A stretch of 64,000 nt of DNA. It comes from Fonsecaea monophora. Lineage: Eukaryota > Ascomycota > Eurotiomycetes > Chaetothyriales > Herpotrichiellaceae. Position 1 is the stretch's first letter; each line of letters begins with the position of its first letter. Below, in pieces: positions 1-12,188 of the stretch. The position numbers were made by a program, and so were the translations under genes. Below the pieces are notes generated by a model. The model saw nothing but the letters and a program-made list of their open reading frames with translations, made no database searches and was not told the origin of the DNA. The stretch covers positions 1 through 64,000 of the forward strand of contig NW_019174029.1 in the NCBI RefSeq assembly GCF_001642475.1, written 5' to 3'.

Positions 1-29
1 GTGGTGGTGGTGGTGGTGGTGGTGGTGGT
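1..29. repeat. (GTG)n microsatellite
   Basis: Uninterrupted GTG trinucleotide run at the left edge of the window. It is followed by a C-rich tract up to about position 65. It lies downstream of the karyopherin stop codon, so it is 3' flanking DNA of that gene. The repeat may extend beyond the window. Confidence 0.95.
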
Positions 30-172
30 AGTGTAGACAAACCCTCCCCCCTCCCCCCCTCCACCAATGCACCATCTAAAAGCGAGAAATGCTCCCTGAG
101 GAACCTGGAAAAGGATGGAGATGATTTCTTTCTTCTCCAAGAGTGGGACATCTAGATGTTGGAAAAATATGT

Positions 173-3100
173 TCAAGCGACCAATTCCCTCAACTTGCTC
201 TTCTCGTCTTCATTCAGCAGTTCAAACAAGGCGGCGAACCCGTCGTGGCCGGCCTCGTTCTTGAACCACTGCAACAAGTAGTCGACCGTCTCTTCGTCTC
301 GGGCTCGGGACCCCGTGGGACTGAGGTCTCGGTCGTCGGTGCCGTCGCCAGAAATCCCCACGAGGGCCATCAGCTCGTTGCGCACGCTCGCACTGGCCAG
401 GTCAATGGCGCCCGCCGAGCCGACGTCCTCCCAGTCATCGGCGTCTTCTGCGTCTTCGTCCTCTTCATCCAGCCCCTGAGCGGCGGCTTGAGCAGCCGCC
501 AGGTTGGGAAACCTCGAGGTCGCGGCATTGGCGAGCTCGTCGACCATGATCTTCAAAATCTTTAGGTCGGCCGGCACTTGCGTCCATTGATCGGGGTTCA
601 GCTTTGCCTGTGATCTCGTCTTGATGCGTCCGCTTGACCGAGGATCCACGATCAGATCCCCCTTGACGCTCACGGCGTGGACTCTGGGATCGTGCAGTGC
701 AAAGATCTTCGACAGCGCCACCACGTTCTGTCTCACCTCGTCGAAGCCGGCAAAGTGCACAGAGTTCTCAAGCCACTTTGTCAAGACCACATTCAGCCCG
801 TTAGAGCCGTTGATGTTGACCTCGTTCAGAAAATCCATAACTTCCTTTGGAGCCGCCAGGGAGAGCCCCACGAAAACCATACATAGGCTCTGGATAAATT
901 GTATTCTCTCCGCTGTGGCTAAGCGAATAGCTACCGCTCGCAGCAGATCCATCAGGTATGGTCCGAGCTTGTCTGCTCCGAACTTTGTGACCAATACTGA
1001 CGCAAGCCCACCGACCTCTTGACCCGCATTCTCGTCTACATCGGGGGAGTTGAGCAGGCGATTTATGATGGTCAGTGTCACTTCGACCGAGGACTTCCCC
1101 TGAGAGTCCGTCCAGGACAAGAACTGCTGTGTACCTTTGGACAGCATGTGGTTAAGTGCCAAGGTGGCTGGGCGCACAAGCTCAGGCTCAACAGCTTCCA
1201 TAAGTACTCGTTGTAGTTTTGGCATCACAGCTTGCACAAAGCCAGTAGGCAGAGGGTCGGATCCGAACTCGGCCAGTGCAGAGACGAGTTCCGCCGCGAG
1301 ATTCGTCAATGCAGATTCCTGAGTCATGTTGGCGATGTCGAATGCACCCGTTAGGGATGGGATGGTCTTTGCGCACAATCGCACATACGGTTCTTGCCCA
1401 GAAGAAGACACCGACGAGACGATCGACTCAAAAGCCTCAGTGAGGAGGGTGAAGAGTTGGAAATTTGACGCCCCGTCTGATGCCAGCGTGAAGAACAAGT
1501 CAATGGCATTATTCCCTTCACTAGTTATCGTGGATGTATCAAGCATGATGGCGTCACGCAGGAGTTGGATCAGCGCAGCTTTGACGTCGTCCGCGTCTTC
1601 GAGCTCATCGCGAAGGTCATGCGAAGAGATATATTCGCCCACCACATTGATAACTGCATTTTGCATCGGCCGTGTCACGGTCGGTGAAAGGGCTTCGATG
1701 TAGTCGTGGAGAATGCTGAGGCAGGCGACTTTAACGAGGTCGGATTCGTCCATCGACGAGGCCGTCACAGCATTCGTGAACGCGACCGCGCCGGCGGCGA
1801 GGAACTCTTCGCCGCTGGCAACCTTGAAGAAGCACGCTGCGGCCATTTGCCCTGCCGCCCGCATAAAGGGATTTGGGTGTTGGAGTGTATCTGAAAGCCC
1901 CTCGACCACCGCAGAAGAATTTTGAGGAGTAAGCTTCCCATCGGTTTCGTCGATGTCTTTAAGGCATTGGTTCAGGAGATAGACAAGTGCTTCGCGTTCT
2001 TTCCAAGCTGATGTCTGGCCCGACAGGTTCTGCTGCTTGAAAAACAATAACGCTGCGATGGGAATCTGCTTCAACCATTCGCCCAAGCTCCGCACTGCCA
2101 GCTCCGCACATGCCGCCCGCGGCGTGTAATTTGCTGTGAGCGATGTTGCTTCGCAGAGATACAAGTTGGAGTCGTATTCCCATAAGCCTTCCTCCTCCTT
2201 CGGAACCCGGGCATACAGGACCAGAACGCGGATCAATTCTTGTAGCCAGGGTGCCGTGTGTTGCGCTTCGCCGAGTTGCTGCATTTGCGCGGTAAGCTCT
2301 TTGCGTACGGACGGGGCTCGAATAGTAACTTGTAAAAAGTCGAGTTCTTCAAGAACAAGGGCGTCCAGACTACAAGGTAGATTGTCGCTGTCGACGAGTT
2401 TGCCTTCGGCAGTGCCGTCGATATAGAGTTGAGCATAGATCGCCGCAACCCTGTCCAATTCCTCCCAGACAATCTGGAACAGGGCTAACACATCTGGAGA
2501 GAGAGCCTGCGCATAGACCTGTCGGAGTTTGTCCAGTGTCTTGTAACTCGTTAGCCACGAAGTCTCCTATTTCTCGAGCTATACGGAGTAGTGTACCTTT
2601 ACAACCTGAACCTTTAGGGCGACAATGCCTCGAAATGAAGCATCATCAGGTTTCGTCGTAGGGTCCAGCGGCTGCTTCAGCGTTTCCATAAAGAACGGCA
2701 TCCACGCCTTCAGCGACTCGTTCAGAAAGGCCTTCACTGCCGCTCCGTGATCAGCCATGACCATCTCCAGCATCTCAAAACAAGCTCTGAAGACATTGAG
2801 AGTCATAGCTCTCACTATCAGGCTGCGGGAGTTATCAACCGCAACGTGCTGTAAGGCATTGACGAGATCTCGGGCAACCAAGAAGAACTGTTCGTCTGTC
2901 AAGCCCTCGTCAACCAGTTCGGAGAGGACGCGTAACGTGCCGTGGATTGGCGCATCGTCTGTCGAGGTATTCAGGATTGTAAGGAGAGAGGGTAGCAGCG
3001 AGGGCCACGCATCGGGAAAGTCAACACTGGCAATTTTGCTGGCGACACCCGCTGCTAGCGCCTGGATACTTGCGTCCTTGGGTGCTTCCTCGCCTGCAAG

Positions 3101-3400
3101 CGTGCAGATGGCGAAGACCCGGTCACGGACGCTGGACTTTGCCTCGTCATTGAGATACACGTTTCCTGCAAAGGTCTCGTCAAACTGCGGCGACCACGTG
3201 GCCGAGACGTAGTTCTTCAAAGCTGTCAATGCAGCCTTGCGAGAGCTGGGCTCAACATCATTGTGCGAAGCAATCGTCAGGAGCGCAAAAGGAAACTCTG
3301 CTTGAGGGTAAAGTCGAAGAAGCCCTTGCTCGGCATCTCTAATGACGGATGTATCTGGTCGGGTCGTCGCTTGCAGGAGATGGAGGACCTGCTGCTCCAT
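173..3400 (-). CDS. kap114: Kap114/importin-9 family karyopherin
   Basis: Beta-karyopherin nuclear import receptor; in yeast the family carries histones and TATA-binding protein and binds Ran-GTP. Exons on the minus strand are 3400-2597 and 2539-173, giving about 1056 aa, close to the roughly 1000-1040 aa of yeast Kap114 and human importin-9. The intron (2596-2540, 57 nt) has donor GTACAC, branch GCTAAC and acceptor AAG. Splicing there joins ...VQVVK to TLDKLRQVY and avoids an in-frame stop. The N-terminus (MEQQVLHLLQ, then LYPQAEFPFALLTIASH) matches the importin-N region. HEAT-like helices fill the body, and an acidic loop (EEDEDAEDADDWED) sits near the C-terminus as in importin-9. The open frame extends 50 codons upstream of 3400, but MEQQ is the conserved start. 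The exact donor and acceptor are inferred. Confidence 0.92.
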
Positions 3401-4106
3401 TGTCGCTAGCACGAGGCTGGCTCGATGCGGGAGGCGGAGACGGGATGCGGGATGATCGTCAGGGAGAGGGAAGGCGGAGTGGTTTTTTTTGTCTTCCTTC
3501 CGCTTATGGCTTGCAGGCGGAATCGACAGCTGAGAGACCAGAGGATTCAATGAATCATAAACAAGCCAGTATCAGGGAAGTTCTAGAGAAATAGTGATGG
3601 GGGAGAAGATGCACAAATGCTGCGGGCGCGACGAGTGGGTAAACACTTTGAAACCGCCAAGGCCAACGTGTGCCGGCCTCTGATTGGCTGCCTTGCGCTT
3701 CCAGGTCTCAGCCTGATCGATCGTCTGCCAACGCGTCTTTGAACGACACCAGAGGGCGGAATGGATGGGGGCTAGAGGCTGACGGGAGCAACAGACAGGG
3801 GGAAATATACCCTGACCACGTCAGACTGCCAGAGATGGCAACGTCTGTATGATAAGACTGGCAGAATCTTCTCCATCGCACAAGGCTGTCACTAAAATGT
3901 CAGTCAGCCTTTCTGAATCTATGGAGTGAAGAACCAGTTTGTGTATCTAACGGCGTAGGAATATTATGTATTGCTGGCGCTCACTGCTTATAGATGCGCC
4001 GAATGATATACTAATACGCAGTACTCGGGGAGGAATGATACGGAAAAAGTACAGGGCTCCCAACTCCTTGATCCCCCTGGGTTCTCAGCCTCGCTCAAAT
4101 ACCAAC
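3401..4106. other. Intergenic, promoter side of kap114
   Basis: About 700 bp between the karyopherin start and the stop codon of mvp1; both genes are on the minus strand. It must hold the kap114 promoter and the mvp1 terminator region. I see no convincing gene, and only short chance frames. Confidence 0.6.
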
Positions 4107-6388
4107 TCATTCTCCAACCGGCATGCTTTCCACCTGGTCGACCAAGCTGCGCCAATTGCTGGCCTGTAGTTCTGCATACTTGACCCGCTCTTGACTCCAG
4201 TCTTGATGCATACGGCTGATGGCGTAGATGGTCGTCTGGAAAGTCACAATCTCGTCCCGCACACATTCCTTGATGAAGACACCGCGGGCATGTTGCTGTA
4301 CTATACTTTCCTTATCGGACATGATGCTGCTTTCCACCTTCTCGATCTCCCCTGGCTTCACTTGTCCCGGTGGCTTTTGCCGTAACTGCTGCAATTTGTT
4401 TTCGGATGCTTCGATACGCCGCTCAAGTTGGGGTATGTTGTCTCTCGCATATCGATCTCGTCGGTCAAACAGATCCCGCATAGACACGAAATTGTCGCGA
4501 ATCGATTTGAGATCCTCAAGAACTCCTGTGTCCCAAGCTTTGGCTTCGTCTTCGAGCAATGTCTGAGTTGTGGCAAGGTGTTTGGCCGTGGACTGAATGC
4601 CCTCATTGAGAAGCGGCACATCATTTTGATCAATCGCATAGGTGTCGTTGCTGCATTCGGTGAGATGAGAGAGTGCATTGGAGAACTTCAAACTGTCCAA
4701 CGCAAGTCCTTCGTTGCGCTTGACCAACCGTTCCATCCAGACGCAAAGGCTGATATAGACCTCCGCCGAACGCCGCACCCCTGCCCGCACTTGGTCGAAA
4801 AGTTCGGGAAGATTAGACGGCAGACTGTCTTCCAAACTTGGTGGCAAAACCTTGCCAGTGAATTCTTCTTGAACTGAAATAGTGGCTTGTTTTCGCCAGA
4901 CCGCAAGCTCCTGGAAAACCATGTCAGCTGTTTTTCTCCCGTGACGGTGGAGCGGGTACATGAACACATACTGTTGGTACTGTCAAGAACATCACCACAA
5001 GTGTCTCCTGGCTCAAAACCGGATGTTGCACGAGTGAGTTGGTGAATCGGACCAAACCTCGTCTACGTTTCTCCAAAAAGACAGTCGCATCTGCAGTGAG
5101 ATGAGCCCCATTCACTGGTTACTCGGATCAGCTGGAATCTCTCCAGAGCATGGAATTCTTACCTTGAACCCGTTTGGGAGGTAACAGGGGTAAGCGCCTG
5201 AAAGGATAGCGTTTCTGCAAGCAATCAAGCAACCAAACGAAGTCACTGTATCGCCTAACAACGCTGCTGCCTCTCCGTGCGGTCTTGACTTCATAATTGC
5301 GATGCTGAAACAGGAACACTCCCTCCTTTTCTGGCAGTGTTGTTATCGTGACGCTTTCCCCCGTCCCAGCTGGTAGACTAATACTTTGCGAGATAGCACT
5401 GCGTGGCTCTGGGTCTTGTCGATTCGATTGCCGGTTATCTCCAGGGTCTCCGAATCCTCCGCCGAGGGTGGGTTGTTCCGAGAAGCCTCCCGAATTGCCA
5501 TTGTAGCTGTTCCACCCAGTGCCCGCACTTTCGGATGAACGCTCATTTGTGGGACTTCCATTACTGCTGCCCGGGCTACCTTCCGTCGTGAAAGCGCTCG
5601 TTGTTCTTGTAACGCCATTCGAGACGCTCTTAGCGCTCTCGACAGAGGCCCCGTTGACAGACATGGTGTGAGCGGCAGTGGAGGGTGGCGGTAGTCTGTT
5701 GTTTGACGGACTAGCCCATGGGTCTGACGTTGGGTCGGTCCCAAACGAGTCTTCTCGAGGCTTTTGTGGTCTGACTGGAGTGGCTCTGGCTGCTGGGGGA
5801 GAGGGCGGCTGCGGTCGGGCGCTGTGCGACCGTAGTTCATCTAAGTAGCCAATTCGGGGCTCAGGCAGTTCTGGACCGAGTCAGTATTGCGCATGAAGTT
5901 ATGGGACCTGTAGACTCACTTCTCCTCCGTTCGTCTACGCCATCGAGAGTAATTTCTTCTCCCTCTTGGCCTAATCCGATGAGAGCGAGCAAGACATTGA
6001 ACTCGCTCCTACCGACTCCATTGGCACTTTCCTGACCTCCCGGTATCACAAAATTCAAGATCTTTGTTTGCTCCTGCTCGCTGAGGTTGCTGCTCTCCAG
6101 AAGGCGCTTGATGCCCGCTAAGCCAATACCAACTCCAGTCCTCTCGTTGGCATGTAACACGGCGTCGTATGCATCCACGTAGCTCTCCGGCACGTCGGTC
6201 GCGGGGAGAAGATTCTTGACCAGGTTTTGTCGCGCCGATTTCTTGGGAGTAGGCATTGACCATGGAGAGTCACTTCCATCGTCGGCGAAGAGAGACGATG
6301 TCGAAGGTTTCTGTACAGGCTCGTCGCCAAAGAGAGACTTGGAATTCAACGGCGCAGTTTCGGTGGGCGAGGAACCGAACAGGGACAT
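4107..6388 (-). CDS. mvp1: Sorting nexin Mvp1 (SNX8-like, PX-BAR)
   Basis: Endosomal sorting nexin that binds PtdIns3P and helps retrieve cargo from the vacuolar/endosomal pathway to the Golgi. Four exons on the minus strand: 6388-5920, 5870-5163, 5114-4972 and 4910-4107, about 707 aa. The three introns (49, 48 and 61 nt) have donors GTGAGT, GTAAGA and GTATGT and keep the frame. The first splice recreates the LPEPRIGYLDEL motif that follows the EH-like N-terminal region (MSLFGSSP start). The PX domain runs from about residue 330 to 440 and contains RRYSDFVWLLDCLQ (362 onward) and RLPLLPPKR, with FLEKRRRGLVRF in exon 3. Exon 4 encodes the helical C-terminal BAR-like region. A Ser/Gly-rich linker precedes PX. 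Confidence 0.95.
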
Positions 6389-9300
6389 GATGGCAGGTCT
6401 AAACCGGTTGAGCAGTGACAGACGTCAGCTACATCAACTGCGACATGGATTCAGACGAGCAAAATGATGGCGAGGACTGCACAAAAGCAGATAGCCTCCT
6501 CGAACCGTGCCGCAAGTGCTATCGCAATCAATGACTTCAAGTTGGAGACGCAGATGGAGCTGCGGCGAGGGCCTTGGCAGTCAGTCATACTAGTGGAGCT
6601 GGACTTAACCTACAGTAATTCCTCGACACCCAGTTTCTCTACTCGGTCCCACATCCTTTATATCCCTCGACGAACACAATCTTTGGCCGATGTACCTCGA
6701 TCAAGCTCGATATCAAAGAGTAGGACCTGCATCTACCTGTGAGCGCCTATCCGGCACATATTCTCCTGCGCATCCTGCGCTAGTCCCATTGCCCATTGCG
6801 ATTGAGGAACTCTGCCACCAACATGGGGGAATTGTCCTGCTTAAACTGACAAAACCAGCAGCCTCAATTATACGATCGTGCATTGAGTGATCAAGAGAGA
6901 GTGAATTGGCCTAACAGGGAATGGGTATCGATATCGAGACACTATCGCTGATCTCAGCACGGTTACTGGGCACGGGGTAACAAACCAGAGCATTTGTCAA
7001 GACTGCGATGGAATAGCCAAATCCTTCGATTGTCCTCGAGTCTCGGGCTCATGGATGGTATGGGATGGTCTGGAGCAAGGTCATTATTCCACACAACTAT
7101 ACCAGCCACCCGTCCGACGTGTCTTCGGTCTGATGGTCTGAGACGGAGCTCTATGGAGAAACACAGCTCACTTTGCATTTCTCGCTAGCATCAAGGCATG
7201 CACCAGCACCTAGCATGGCTGTGACGGGCCAGCTCGATCACCACCACCACGTCCGTTGGCCCCTTGGCATGAAGCGATGCCTGTGTCATTCCTCTTTGAA
7301 TCGGTCGTTGGTTATTGCACGAGAAGATGGTACCGGTCGATGGGACAGGATCAAATCGCGGGTCTACCATTAAGTCCCTTCTCTCATGTCCTCAGCAGAA
7401 CACGAGGGCATGGCATGTCTTTCACTATGAGCAGGGCATATGCCAATGATCCATCATCCATTCTCCTAGCAGGCCAAGGTATGTCCTTACGAAAGACGGG
7501 AAGGCAAGCCCCCTTTCTAAAACTGTGGTTTAGAGCCGTAGCGCTGGATTTTTGGTTCATGGCTGAGTCAACAGAGGTCAGCAGCTTGGAAGAACTCTTC
7601 TTCGTAAAGACCATTGAAAACATTGCAGTATTTCCCTGTGCGAATGAAAGGACTCATCGATGCATGAGAGGGGCTCCCTCTTTCAACGTCTCTTGTATAG
7701 CTTCCGGGGGAGGAATACGTAGGTCCTACTGGGAAACGGCCGTGTCCAAGTATAATGCGATGGGTCCATGCTCAACCTTCCAACAATGCAAAAAGATCCA
7801 AACTCAGGGTGTCGGGTCGCTCTGAGGGCTTTTCGGGCAGATCACGGTGTTTTGATTGTCGTTGGCAAAGTCCAGAGCGATGTGCAGTCCACATCTGCAC
7901 AACCGTTGTATGATGATTAACTAGACATGCAAGGGGCGGCACGAGATTTGTTCGTCATCTGGTCGTCCTAGGCACTTGGGCCTTACAGGCGATGATGTGC
8001 ACATCATGTATCGAGCTTGCAGCTTGTTTACACCCTCTTTATTTTCCACCACCGAATATTTTCGGATCGAGCCCTTGTTGAAAATGAACTACTCATGATA
8101 GAAGGGAGCTGGCGGCCCTTTCTCCCCCCGTCCAACTCTTGTCTCCCAAAGTTCGGTTGGCGGTTTTCCGGTCTTTGTGACTAGTGGCTTGCAAGCCACC
8201 CGTCTGCGGTCCTTCACAAACGGCACGCAGCGGAAACGGGACGAGGCGAAGCGCCCAGAAACGGTAATAATTCTCATGAACAGGTCGGCCAAGTTGGCTT
8301 AGCACTGTTTGATGCTTTGGGCATGAACAAGCCATCCACCTTGCAAAACTATTCTCCGCGTCAGCATCATTGCTTCACCTCAATGCTGGCTTACCAGGGT
8401 TGTCGCAATAATGTACGTACTTGTACAGAGAGACTCAGGGGTGTCTTCCCGTGCGGCAGCACGATGTTGTCAGGTTTGTACGAGTAAGCGCCAGGACATG
8501 AGTAGCCTAGCTGGATTTGTGTGGGTCGGCAGAGTGCGAGGTGAAACCCTTCATCTGCAACTAGATTGGGGATGGAGTGAAATGCAAGTGGTGGCGCAAA
8601 AATCAAGACGACCCGAACTGATTTAGGGTAGCGAGTTGAGAAGGACAAGGCCCGTTCACTAGGACCCTAGGAGGTGCACCTGCTAGTGAAGCTGTGGAGC
8701 CTGCCTTATACTGAGTACTCGTACAAGTACGAGGTACTCGCCAGTGCTTGGGGTGACGAGTCTCGCTGGCCAGCAAACCCTTGGCGGTGATATCGATCAT
8801 TCGGAGGATCCAATAGTCAAGCCACATCTGGAGCCGTGGTATTTCTACCCCGAACTTGCGCAGACTGGTTGCAAAGGGTTGGTCATGTGCAGATAAACAC
8901 CGTCCGCCCTTTGAATAGCCGCAAAGAACTGATAGGTACTCTGTGTGAGTGATCTGTAGCAAGGGCGGGAATCAAAATATCTTGTAGGTCGACCATGACT
9001 GTTAGGCACAAGAACTTGTAGAAGCTACCAAAGCCATGTCTGGCCCCGATTAGTAGTGGGAGCACCAAGAGCTGAATGGAAACGCATCTGATTGACAGGC
9101 AAATGATAGGCACTGTGACGAGCCGTAACAAAGTGCCGAATACTTCGTAGGAAGTACTTGTTCTCGTAGGGCTTGTGGCTTGAGATCTCCTTCAAACGTG
9201 GCTTGCGCCGGCGTGTTTGATGATCATCTAGAAGCATGCTCTTCGGCAGGGGCTCACTAGGCTATTGGTGATAGCCCACTCACGCCTACTGAAGTGGGTG

Positions 9301-12188
9301 TAGCCGTTTGAATGCGTGCGCCTTCTTTGCCTCGAGTTGTCCAAGTGAGGGCTTTTCAGGTCCAGAAAAATTGTCCTCGGCACCTAGGTACTCTGCAAAA
9401 TAGCCGTGGTCGTCGGCATGAGATGCGTGCCCATGGATGTCGGGATATTGAATTCCTCAATTTACCTCGCTTCCTATTTTCGAACCGTCTAAGTTATTCC
9501 TCCTCTGGGGAACCCATTTCTCACAATGTCAAGGGCTTCAGAACCGCAAGTCGCGCAAGACAATCCTCACTTGTTGACAGCAGGAAAACAGAAACAGAGC
9601 CACGTTATCGAGCCAGGTCCTGGTTTCACAATTGCGTGTCCACGACAACTTGAACAGACCTGCAGGTGTTGAAACTCTACTCGTACTAGCCCTGACAATG
9701 AACCAGTATTTGCGGGGCTGTCAATTGCTGCATTGCATACCATGTAAAGCCATCACCGCCAGAACGACTAGGTTGCCGCCACAGGCGGTATGATCTTCGC
9801 ACCGAAGAACCATAGTTGACGGGATGCTTGATCTGTCATTGGATGCCCTGAGATGCTGGTGATCAGAGGGTCTCATCATGTAGACGCAATTCCAGAACCA
9901 AGTGTCGGTGACACAAACAACAAGTCAGGTGGACTTCGATTTTCCCCAAAGTAGATATTTCCTCCAAGGCAGTGACCATTCAGTAGCTGCTCTGTGACAC
10001 CTATTTGTAGGGGCCTACCGTGTAAGAATGTATTTCTGGTGAGCGGGAACCAATTGTCCAACCTCGGCCGGGGTCACCAATGTATTTCACAGTTAATTGG
10101 CGTGTCTGAATGGCAGAATGACACTTTCCTGCAATGTCTGTAGGTATCATTGGACCGCTCGGTCAATCAGGCGGGATTATGTGTTGGCGACTGGCCATGG
10201 TTCCCTTTGCGATTATTGCAAGTGTTCGTCCGCCACGAATTTTGGTGGCTCGTTTCCTGTTGTTTCGACTCGACCTGCAGACTGAGTTGCAGTAATGACA
10301 GATTGTGACGGCCCAGCTGCATTGATCCTCTTTCGGCCGCAAGCCACTATTTCAGCGCCAAGTAAACGGCGGTGCGCCGCGAATGGTGGATCGTTAGCAC
10401 AAAAGTCTTCCCTGCTCCTTATGATCGCTTCTCGTTTTGACTTCCTATCCGAATTTGCTGGGCTTCTGCTGTCCTTAGGTTGCATGGGCGTGATGCAACA
10501 AGCACGGAGTTGTGGTCCATGCTCAACGAGTCGACACCCTTGCCGAAGTGTGTCCTCGTATCCATCTTGAATCTCAGCATGCCTTGAGTCAAGGACTTTT
10601 CCGGTTCATCTCTTGTCATTGGTAGACCACCGGCACTGTGTGAGAGGATCCTTGAACTCCTTACTCGTACAGAAGATTGTTTTTTCCCATGGCGTCAGCT
10701 GTGGACAAGCGAAACACCCTTGGCTTTGATGCCAGTCTTCCGGCTGGGTGCAAAGACCTATTCTGGGTAGGCTGCGAGACGGGCCGAACGGGAGGTGGAA
10801 AGAGGTTGGTGGTGGGGACAAGTTCAAGGTCAAGCACAAGTGACTTCGAATCGTTCCCTGCTCGGCGTTCGCAAATAGGCTGGGGGCATGCCTCTACTGT
10901 ACTTGGTAAGGTCAAGCTGAAGGTGCGGAGGCGACAGCCGTAACTCAGAGAAGCCAAAGTGGATGGGGGGGAGGAGAAATGAGCCCTTGCCCCAGTTGCC
11001 CAGATAGGGATTCAAACTGTAGTCTGATGACTCTGATCAGCATGAGTCGACGAAGCGTGGATGAAGCGAACTAGTCTGGGCAGCCAGGATACAAACGAGG
11101 GCGAGGGAGGGAAGAGGAGGCACGGAGAAAGACGGCCATCTGTCTACTTGGTCAAAGTACCTAGCGACCCTGATGCCAAATTGCTAGTCACCTAGTTTAG
11201 CCAGGTGAGCCAGGGACTTGATAGGTAGGGATCTGTGCACCTGGACCACCTGAATACCTGGTTTAGGCTCTTCGGGCACCAAGGATCCTTCCCTGGTGCC
11301 CAGATGATGCCCATCGTGCCCATGGTTGTCCAGTTCTCCCACCCGGCAGCCTCCTCTACCAAAGGAGGATAGGCTCCACGGAAGGTGCCACTGTGCCGCT
11401 AGGCATTTACCGTAGGTGACTTTCCACTCGGAGTCGAGAAGGACGACTGCGGCCTCAGGTTGTTCTGCTCCTGTCTTCTTCCATATCTTTTGCCTCTATC
11501 CTTCCTGCTTCCCGTCTAAGTTGTTCTTGTTGATCTCACCATATTCCGACTGCTGGATCTGGTCTAGTCGACATCATTGCTGCAAGTGTCTGGTAATCGA
11601 CGGTTGTGGAGGGAATCAACCCTGTTGCGCAGACGCTTGACGCCAGACGCTTGACTGGGGAAAAGCTTCTGCTCCATCGCCACCTCCATCCACCACGTTG
11701 CGTTACAATAATTGCTCGCATCTGACACCGCATCTTCTCCTCCAGTCCGTGTTACTTCCTCTCGCCGATTCCCACTCTCCCGAATACTACCACCCATCAC
11801 CCTCGAGTCCACGCCTACCACTCCACGAATTTTTGTCGCATTGACCTGCTCGTTCTCTACCCTCGCATTTCGCAATATCTAGTCCGTCAGGTTCAGCTTT
11901 CTTGAGCTGGAACGCTGTGGATAGTACTGTGTGTATATTTCGACCTCACCTTTCAAATCGGCCACACTTTTTCCAACCTGTGTCTCGCAAACCGGCAACT
12001 TCGACACCCATACTTAACTTCGAATACCCGCACACCGCTTTTCACGTCTCATTCCTCCTCCATTCCTAACATCGCTCTCCTGTCGGTGCACTCCAACCTC
12101 GCACGACTTGGAGCCACCGAAACGATGTCTTAAGCTGTTCAACCACTTTGTGCACTGAACTTACCTCCTTTCACCTGTTGTGGCCGCC
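6389..12188. other. 5.8-kb gene-poor interval
   Basis: No frame here has recognisable domains or the C-ending codon bias seen in neighbouring genes. The longest frame (7256-7825, about 189 codons, non-ATG start) looks like chance. The stretch includes a GTAC hairpin at 8713-8739, CCTAG/ACCTGG-rich DNA at about 11150-11330 and a long pyrimidine-rich tract at about 11400-12180. That last part looks like the promoter and leader of the gene starting at 12189. I see no transposon proteins and no obviously AT-rich RIP-like block. Confidence 0.6.
8713..8739. repeat. GTAC-type inverted repeat
   Basis: GAGTACTCGTAC, a 2-nt loop, then GTACGAGGTACTC. The arms are complementary except for one extra G in the right arm. 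It resembles other hairpins around 24.35 and 27.6-27.96 kb. Confidence 0.8.

Noticed and set aside
2540..2596. 30-nt alternative intron in kap114 ending at TAG before GAGACTTCG
   Set aside because: Below the usual fungal minimum and without a branch point; the 57-nt version has a GCTAAC branch and gives a better junction.
7256..7825. About 189-codon open frame in the large gene-poor interval
   Set aside because: Non-ATG start, flat codon use unlike the neighbouring genes, no domain and no splice continuation.
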